Part shown: positions 21,360 to 25,272 of the stretch, in pieces
Position numbering within the stretch: the first letter of the stretch is position 1
How the letters are laid out: each line of letters opens with the position of its first letter
Translations under genes and position numbers: made by a program
The notes under the pieces: model-generated
Database searches by the model: none
Seen by the model: only the letters and a program-made list of their open reading frames with translations
What the model was told of the DNA's origin: nothing
Assembly (NCBI GenBank): GCA_945918815.1
Contig: CAMEIU010000006.1
Location: forward strand, 1-25,272
DNA from: an uncultured Clostridia bacterium
GTDB lineage: Bacteria > Bacillota > Clostridia > Oscillospirales > Oscillospiraceae
DNA: 25,272 bases
Direction of reading: 5' to 3'

Positions 21360-21466
21360 CCGCTGCGCCGCTCCCCGGTTTGTACCAGATTCGGTGCGTC
21401 AGCCCGCCGCGATGACATGCGCGCATCCACCGGTAGTTGCTCCCCAAGTAGTGCATCATCTGTCCC
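21360..21466 (+). repeat. Family D 107-bp repeat, copy 2
   Basis: CCGCTGCGCCGCTCCCCGG to GCATCATCTGTCCC, gap-free match to 15592-15698 with about 90% identity. Both copies are on the same strand and both lie in repeat clusters downstream of ABC permease genes that run towards them. Confidence 0.82.
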
Positions 21467-21488
21467 TGCGGTGGTGGTTAGGAGCCTA

Positions 21489-21600
21489 GCGGGCGGCTGA
21501 TAGCCACCCTGATAGGCACAGTTGGAACACGGGGCGTAGGGGCGGCTATCAGCCGCCCGGAAGCCTGCACCTTCGGGCGGCCACGTGGGGCCGCCCCAAC
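21489..21600. repeat. Cluster of family A palindromes
   Basis: AGCGGGCGGCTGATAGCC (21489-21506) is a half element; GTAGGGGCGGCTATCAGCCG with CCC (21536-21558) is a second; GGGCGGCCACGTGGGGCCGC (21575-21594) is a third, more distant palindrome. The cluster ends 30 bases beyond the stop of the ABC permease and may act as its transcript end. Confidence 0.7.
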
Positions 21601-21629
21601 GGCTTTTTATCGGGCGGGCAATTGAAATC

Positions 21630-22361
21630 CTATTTTACCCGCATCCGGCTGTGGAAGACCAGGACGGCGGCGACGGTCAGGACTACGGCATAGCCCAGGC
21701 ACCACCAGAGGTAGGGGGTCAGGCTCCCGTATTGGCCTGCCAGGGCGGCGCGGCCCAGCTCCACGCCGTTGGCGAAGGGCAGGACAAAGGCAATTTTTTC
21801 AAACCAGCCGCCCACCAAGGCCAGGCTGAACCAGGTGCCGCTGAGCCAGGCCGACAGGTTGGTCAATAGCGCACCGCAGACGCCGCCCACCTGCTTGTCG
21901 TTGAGCACCGTGCCCAGCAGCAGGCCCAGGGAGATGAACATCACCGCCGTCAGCAGGGACAGGGCCCCCGCCGCCAGGGCGTGGACCGTCAGAGGCAGGC
22001 CCAGGATGGCCGCCACCAGATAGGTGAACAGGCACTGGGCTGCCGCCATGGGAACCATGGGCAGCAGATAGCCCAGAATGAAGTCCGCTGCCGTCATGGG
22101 TGTGGAAAACAGCCGCAGCAGGAAGGACGTGCTCCGGTCCTTGGATATGAGCAGGGCCGCGAACAGAGCCAGGAAGGAATAGCCGAAGACCACCACACCG
22201 GGGGTCAGCTGGTCCAGCTCAAACAGGGACACGGGAATATTCCGCTGGATCAGGGTCAAAAGCAAGATTAAAACCACCGGAAATCCCACACCGAAGGCCA
22301 AAGTCAGGGGATCCCGCAGAATCTCCCTGGCATTGCGTCTTGCAAAGGCCAGCCATCTCAT
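21630..22361 (-). CDS. ABC-2 type transporter permease (DrrB/NodJ-like)
   Basis: A 243-aa membrane subunit with six predicted TM segments: about 23-41 (LAFGVGFPVVLILLLTLI), 56-76, 98-120, 128-152, 165-188 and 220-238. The short cytoplasmic N-terminus MRWLAFARRNAREILRDPLT is the usual coupling amphipathic helix of ABC-2 permeases, and the KDRSTSFLLRLFSTPM loop between TM2 and TM3 is the ABC-2 family loop (ERESGT..RL..TP in relatives). It overlaps the ATPase stop by 4 bases (22358-22361). It ends before a cluster of palindromes. The substrate is unknown; drug or lipid export is the family expectation. Confidence 0.86.
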   Translation of the reverse strand: MRWLAFARRNAREILRDPLTLAFGVGFPVVLILLLTLIQRNIPVSLFELDQLTPGVVVFGYSFLALFAALLISKDRSTSFLLRLFSTPMTAADFILGYLLPMVPMAAAQCLFTYLVAAILGLPLTVHALAAGALSLLTAVMFISLGLLLGTVLNDKQVGGVCGALLTNLSAWLSGTWFSLALVGGWFEKIAFVLPFANGVELGRAALAGQYGSLTPYLWWCLGYAVVLTVAAVLVFHSRMRVK

Positions 22362-23089
22362 TGCGCCGCGCCTCCCTCCGCCAAAATCAAAAAGGCGTCC
22401 TCCAGATTTTTGCCGCCGGTCATGGCCAGCAGCTCGGCCACCGTGCCCACGGCCTTCAGCCGCCCCGCCGCCATGACGCCGATGCGGTCCGCCAGGGCCT
22501 CGGCCTCTTCCAGGTAGTGGGTGGTCAAAATCACCGTCACCTTACCCTTCAAGGCCTCAATGACCCGCCACAGCTCCCTTCTGGCCAGGACGTCCAGCCC
22601 CAGGGTCGGCTCGTCCAGGAACAGAATCTCCGGCTGGGACACCAGGGCCAGGGCGATGGACAGCCGCCGCTGCCAGCCGCCGGACAGGGTCTTGGCCCGC
22701 TGCTTCGCCACGGGCTGCAAGCCCAAAGTCTCCAGCATCACCGCCGTCCGGGCCTTGGCAGCCTCCTTGGAGAGGCCGTGGATCCCGGCCAGGAATTCCA
22801 GATTTTCCGTCACCGACAGATTGGGCGCGATGGCCGTCTCCTGGGGCGACACGGCGATGACCCGCTTCACCTGCTCCGCTTCCGTGCAGATGCTGCGGCC
22901 CAGCAGCCTCGCGTCTCCCGCCGTGGGCAGAGTCAGGCAGGAGAGCATTTTAATGGTGGTGGTCTTCCCTGCCCCGTTGACGCCCAGCAGGGCGAAGAAC
23001 TCCCCCTGCCCGATGGTCAGATTCAAATCGTCCACCGCCGTCAGGCTGCCGTAGCATTTCCGCAGCCCTTGAATCTCGATGGCGTTCAT
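22358..23089 (-). CDS. ABC transporter ATP-binding protein (DrrA-like)
   Basis: A 243-aa ATPase. Walker A GVNGAGKTT (36-44), Q-loop SPQETAIAP, signature LSGGWQRRLSIAL (tryptophan at the usual glutamine-following position), Walker B ILFLDEPTLGLD, and H-loop LTTHYLEEAE. It matches the daunorubicin-exporter/NodI ATPase pattern and lacks the long C-terminal extension of the ATPase at 16563. Its ATG overlaps the AbrB-type gene's TGA (23086-23089), so three genes are translationally coupled: AbrB-type regulator, ATPase, permease. Confidence 0.92.
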   Translation of the reverse strand: MNAIEIQGLRKCYGSLTAVDDLNLTIGQGEFFALLGVNGAGKTTTIKMLSCLTLPTAGDARLLGRSICTEAEQVKRVIAVSPQETAIAPNLSVTENLEFLAGIHGLSKEAAKARTAVMLETLGLQPVAKQRAKTLSGGWQRRLSIALALVSQPEILFLDEPTLGLDVLARRELWRVIEALKGKVTVILTTHYLEEAEALADRIGVMAAGRLKAVGTVAELLAMTGGKNLEDAFLILAEGGAAQ

Positions 23090-23316
23090 GGTTGGTCCTC
23101 CTGTTTCTCCTGCACCTGGAAAATGGCTTTGGCGAAGTCCAGATAGCCGGAATTCTCCACCAGGGCGATGCCCCGCTCCTTGTCGGCCAGGAGCAGCAGC
23201 GTGTCCCCCGGCTGAATGTTGAACATCTCCCGGGCCCCTTTGGGGATGACAATCTGTCCCTTCTCCCCGACCTTGACCGTGGACATGAATTTATCCTTCG
23301 GAAATTGTAGCGGCAT
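23086..23316 (-). CDS. AbrB/SpoVT-family transition-state-type regulator
   Basis: A 76-aa swapped-hairpin DNA-binding protein. The core, residues 10-52, reads FMSTVKVGEKGQIVIPKGAR then EMFNIQPGDTLLLLADKERGI, the canonical SpoVT_AbrB motif (V-x-x-K-G-Q-I-x-I-P-K-x-x-R). Such proteins act as dimers or tetramers, either as regulators or as antitoxins (MazE/VapB type). No toxin gene adjoins; instead an ABC exporter follows with a 4-base overlap, so autoregulation of the exporter operon is the simplest role. ATG has AAGGAGG 7-8 nt upstream and a near-consensus promoter further up. The C-terminal tail (QVQEKQEDQP) is polar. Confidence 0.9.
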   Translation of the reverse strand: MPLQFPKDKFMSTVKVGEKGQIVIPKGAREMFNIQPGDTLLLLADKERGIALVENSGYLDFAKAIFQVQEKQEDQP

Positions 23317-23347
23317 AAGAACGCCTCCTTGTATAACTTTTCCTACT

Positions 23348-23377
23348 TAGTATAATTTGTACTACAAAACATGTCAA
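23348..23377 (-). promoter_or_regulatory. Promoter of the AbrB-ABC operon with overlapping palindrome
   Basis: Minus strand: consensus TTGACA (23372-23377), exactly 17 bases, TATACT (23349-23354). The plus-strand sequence TAGTATAATTTGTACTA (23348-23364) is an inverted repeat (TAGTA-N7-TACTA) covering the -10 and half of the spacer, a likely operator for the encoded AbrB-type protein. The promoter is the strongest in the window. Confidence 0.8.
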
Positions 23378-23398
23378 GAAAGATTTTCCTGTTATGCC

Positions 23399-23427
23399 GT
23401 AGGGGCGACCGCAAGGGTCGCCCCTAC
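23399..23427. repeat. Family A palindrome between divergent promoters
   Basis: GTAGGGGCGACC-GCAAG-GGTCGCCCCTAC: a near-perfect 29-base hairpin of the GACC/GGTC sub-form also seen at 2685-2711. It separates the AbrB-ABC promoter from that of the GNAT gene. Confidence 0.85.
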
Positions 23428-23464
23428 ATGTTACACCCCATGTGGTCTGGAAAAGGCACAAGGG

Positions 23465-23493
23465 TTGTGTTTTCCTGAAAAGCAGGGTATGAT
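23465..23493 (+). promoter_or_regulatory. Probable promoter of the GNAT-degV operon
   Basis: TTGTGT (23465-23470), 17 bases, TATGAT (23488-23493), then AAAGGAGGT and the ATG at 23522. The -35 is moderate and the -10 good. Confidence 0.6.
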
Positions 23494-23521
23494 AAGGGCA
23501 AGATCAAAGGAGGTACTTCCC

Positions 23522-23998
23522 ATGTTTCGCCCCATTACTGCCGCCGACGAGGCGGTCTATCTGCAAATGGCCCATGATTTCTACCAATCCGACGCCGTGG
23601 ATCATGCCATCCCGGACGCCCACATCCGGCGCACCTTTCAGGCGCTGATGAACGGCACGCCCTTCGCCGCCTGCTATCTGTTTGAGATTGACGGCCAGAC
23701 GGCGGGCTACGCCCTGCTGGCTCTGACCTGGTCCCAGGAGGGCGGCGGCAAGACGGTCTGGGTGGAGGAAATCTATGTGCTGCCCCCGTTCCGAAGCCAG
23801 GGCTTGGGCCGAAAATTTTTCGAGGCCTTGCCGGAGCTGTACCCCGACGCCGCCCGATTCCGGCTGGAGGTGGAGGATCGGAATCAGAGAGCCAAAGACC
23901 TGTACCGCCGCATGGGCTATGAAATGCTCGAATATCAACAAATGGTCCACGATTGTCCCTTGCAAACCGAAAAAAATCCTGATAGAATAAATCGTTAA
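23522..23998 (+). CDS. GNAT family N-acetyltransferase
   Basis: A 158-aa acetyl-CoA-dependent acetyltransferase. The GNAT fold is visible: N-terminal MFRPITAADEAVYLQMAHDF, strand 4 VEEIYVLPPFR leading into the acetyl-CoA pyrophosphate loop RSQGLG (motif A, about residues 94-99) and helix FFEALPELY, then motif B RLEVEDRNQRAKDLYRRMGY. The acceptor (small molecule or protein) cannot be read; RimI-like and antibiotic acetyltransferases share these motifs. ATG 23522 is taken because AAAGGAGGT is 8 nt upstream; the frame extends back to 23357 but passes through the repeat and the promoter. The degV start is 27 bases after the stop, so the two are probably co-transcribed. Confidence 0.87.
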   Translation: MFRPITAADEAVYLQMAHDFYQSDAVDHAIPDAHIRRTFQALMNGTPFAACYLFEIDGQTAGYALLALTWSQEGGGKTVWVEEIYVLPPFRSQGLGRKFFEALPELYPDAARFRLEVEDRNQRAKDLYRRMGYEMLEYQQMVHDCPLQTEKNPDRINR

Positions 23999-24025
23999 GA
24001 TTTGTCTCAGGAGGCACGGCATTTT

Positions 24026-24868
24026 ATGCGAATCAAAATCACATCCGATTCCACCTGCGACCTGAGCCCCGAACAGGTCGCCCGGCACAACATTCACATT
24101 TTCCCCCTGTCCGTGCGAATCGGCGAGCGGGACCTCCGGGACGGCGTGGACGCCGTGCCGCAGGACATCTACGCCCACGTGGACCAGGGCGGCGACCTGC
24201 CCGCCACCGCCGCCGTCAGCGTGGGGGAATACCGGACCGCTTTTGAACAATTTGCCGCGGAATACGACGCGGTGATTCACCTGGACATCAGCCTGGACTT
24301 CTCCTGCTGTCACCAGAACGCGTCCATGGCGGCGGAGGGGCTGGACAACGTCTATGTGGTGGACTCCCGGAACCTGTCCACGGGCCACGGTCTGCTGGTC
24401 TTAAAAGCGGCGGAGCTGGCGGAAAGCGGCATGGAGGCCCCAAAAATCGTGGAGATTCTGAAAGAGACCGCCCCGAAGGTGGACGCCAGCTTCATCATGG
24501 ACCGGCTGGACTACATGAAAAAGGGCGGCCGCTGCTCCTCCATCACGGTGCTGGGGGCCAACCTGCTGAAGCTGAAGCCCTGCATCGAGGTCCGGGACGG
24601 CAAAATGCTGGTGGCCAAAAAATACCGCGGCGGCTTCGACGCCTGCGTCAAAGCCTATATCACCGACCGCATCAGCGGCCGGGACGACCTGGACCTGCAG
24701 TGGGTCTTCCTGACCCACTCCGGCGTGTCCGACAGCTGCATCCAGACCGCTTTGGACACGGTCCATGCGCTGCAGCCCTTCCAGGAGGTCTGTGTCACCA
24801 CCGCCGGCTGCACCATCTCCAGCCACTGCGGCCCGGGCACCATCGGGATTTTGTTTATTCGGAAGTAA
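24026..24868 (+). CDS. DegV family fatty-acid-binding protein
   Basis: A 280-aa cytosolic protein of the DegV/FakB family. Members bind a fatty acid and present it to kinase FakA, giving acyl-phosphate, the substrate of PlsY. Family motifs in order: KITSDSTCDLSPE (residues 3-15), PLSVRIG, the LPATAAVSVGEY ligand loop about 57-68, VVDSRNLSTGHGLL about 112-125, MDRLDYMKKGGRCSS about 155-169, and C-terminal ISSHCGPGTIGILF about 264-277. Length is normal (about 280). The ATG at 24026 is preceded by AGGAGG at 11 nt, slightly long; no better start is seen. No fakA is present here. The PlsY link is known biochemistry; its connection to plsY in this window is inference. Confidence 0.9.
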   Translation: MRIKITSDSTCDLSPEQVARHNIHIFPLSVRIGERDLRDGVDAVPQDIYAHVDQGGDLPATAAVSVGEYRTAFEQFAAEYDAVIHLDISLDFSCCHQNASMAAEGLDNVYVVDSRNLSTGHGLLVLKAAELAESGMEAPKIVEILKETAPKVDASFIMDRLDYMKKGGRCSSITVLGANLLKLKPCIEVRDGKMLVAKKYRGGFDACVKAYITDRISGRDDLDLQWVFLTHSGVSDSCIQTALDTVHALQPFQEVCVTTAGCTISSHCGPGTIGILFIRK

Positions 24869-24923
24869 TTGCTTACTTATATGTATCGGAGCAACCCGGG
24901 AAAATGAAATTTGACGAAATGAG

Positions 24924-25168
24924 GCACTGTCGCGGAGCGCCCAAGGCTTCCCCTTGAGGGGAAGCTGTCGAGCGAAGCGAGACTGATGAGGTGTGCGGAA
25001 ACATGGTTCGTTTTGCAGGAACTTCCGGCGAATTCGCACCCCTGCACCACCTCATCCGTCACGGCGAAGCCGTGACACCTGAAGGTGAATTGCCCCGAAG
25101 GGGCAAGAGAGGCCGCCCTGGGGCGTCCCCTCAAGGGGAAGGCTTTTGGGGCGCTCCCGCATCAGTGC
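24924..25168. repeat. 245-bp inverted-repeat element (MITE-like)
   Basis: Outer ends GCACTG...CAGTGC enclose arms GCGGAGCGCCCAAGGCTTCC (24932-24951) and the complementary GGCTTTTGGGGCGCTCCCGC (25141-25160). Inside are hairpins CCCCTTGAGGGG and TCCCCTCAAGGGGA, GTCACGGCGAAGCCGTGAC, TTGCCCCGAAGGGGCAA, and inner arms GATGAGGTG/CACCTCATC. No transposase or convincing gene is encoded. It occupies most of the 404-base gene-free right end; 25169-25248 shows nothing I can name. Confidence 0.8.
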
Positions 25169-25248
25169 AGTAACTCTGCAAATCCCAATTATGATTATCG
25201 GTTTTACTAAGCATGTTGATTTTTATGACAGGGTTCCGTCCTGCACTG

Positions 25249-25272
25249 TCATTGCGAGGAGCGAAGCGACGT
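25249..25272 (+). repeat. Family E repeat, copy 4, cut by the window edge
   Basis: TCATTGCGAGGAGCGAAGCG followed by ACGT: the first part of the consensus, preceded by G at 25248. It presumably continues into GGCAATCC beyond the window. Confidence 0.75.

Noticed and set aside
15486..21600. Possible CRISPR array from the clustered repeats
   Set aside because: Repeats are of several different families, irregularly spaced and palindromic in different ways; there are no equal spacers and no cas genes.
23086..23316. AbrB-type gene as the antitoxin of a toxin-antitoxin pair
   Set aside because: No MazF, PIN or other toxin-sized gene adjoins; the coupled neighbour is an ABC ATPase.

Overview
The window reads as a chromosomal segment of a high-GC, low-copy-mobile Firmicute, most likely a gut clostridium of the Oscillospiraceae (Oscillibacter/Flavonifractor-like). 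The basis is inference from gene content (WalRK-type two-component system, Sua5 with its C-terminal domain, PlsY, DegV, RlmA), strong AGGAGG ribosome binding sites, GC-rich codon use, and several families of GC-rich palindromic repeats between genes. I see no prophage, plasmid, transposase, CRISPR array, rRNA or tRNA.

Layout. Positions 92-5444 (minus): walK, walR, an RsmF-like rRNA m5C methyltransferase and ilvE. Positions 5746-6423 (minus): a secreted polysaccharide deacetylase, divergent from a plus-strand translation/housekeeping run at 6567-11714: rlmA, prfA, a Sua5-type threonylcarbamoyl-AMP synthase, coaE and an M18 aminopeptidase. That run meets the next minus-strand block at a strong bidirectional terminator (11726-11767). 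Positions 11772-15293 (minus): a PhoP/PhoR-like response regulator and kinase, then a plsY gene broken by a one-base frameshift, then an MGDG-synthase/UgtP-type glycosyltransferase. Positions 15784-18067 (minus): a TetR regulator with an ABC-2 ATPase and permease. Then an MFS transporter (18321-19568), an XRE-HTH/TPR regulator (19855-21072), and a second ABC-2 operon led by an AbrB-type regulator (21630-23316). Divergent from that are a GNAT acetyltransferase and a DegV fatty-acid-binding protein (23522-24868).

The most promising signal is regulatory. Three GTTGA(A)-type half-sites spaced exactly 11 bp apart lie the same distance from the -10 in front of both the response-regulator/kinase operon and plsY-glycosyltransferase. 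I infer a self-regulated two-component system that controls membrane lipid synthesis; the second operator overlaps the end of the kinase gene.

The second theme is repeats. At least seven dispersed families fill the gaps. Family A is a GTAGGGGCGGC palindrome, about ten copies, one inserted in frame inside the rsmF coding sequence and two nested in hairpin loops of another repeat. B is a 90-bp pair, C a 143-bp TIR element whose ends also form the bidirectional terminator, and D a 107-bp pair about 90% identical. E is the GTCATTGCGAG family. G is a two-hairpin element with compensatory arm changes between copies, one of which lies between walR and walK. A 245-bp inverted-repeat element lies near the right end. 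All coordinates and alignments were made by eye.
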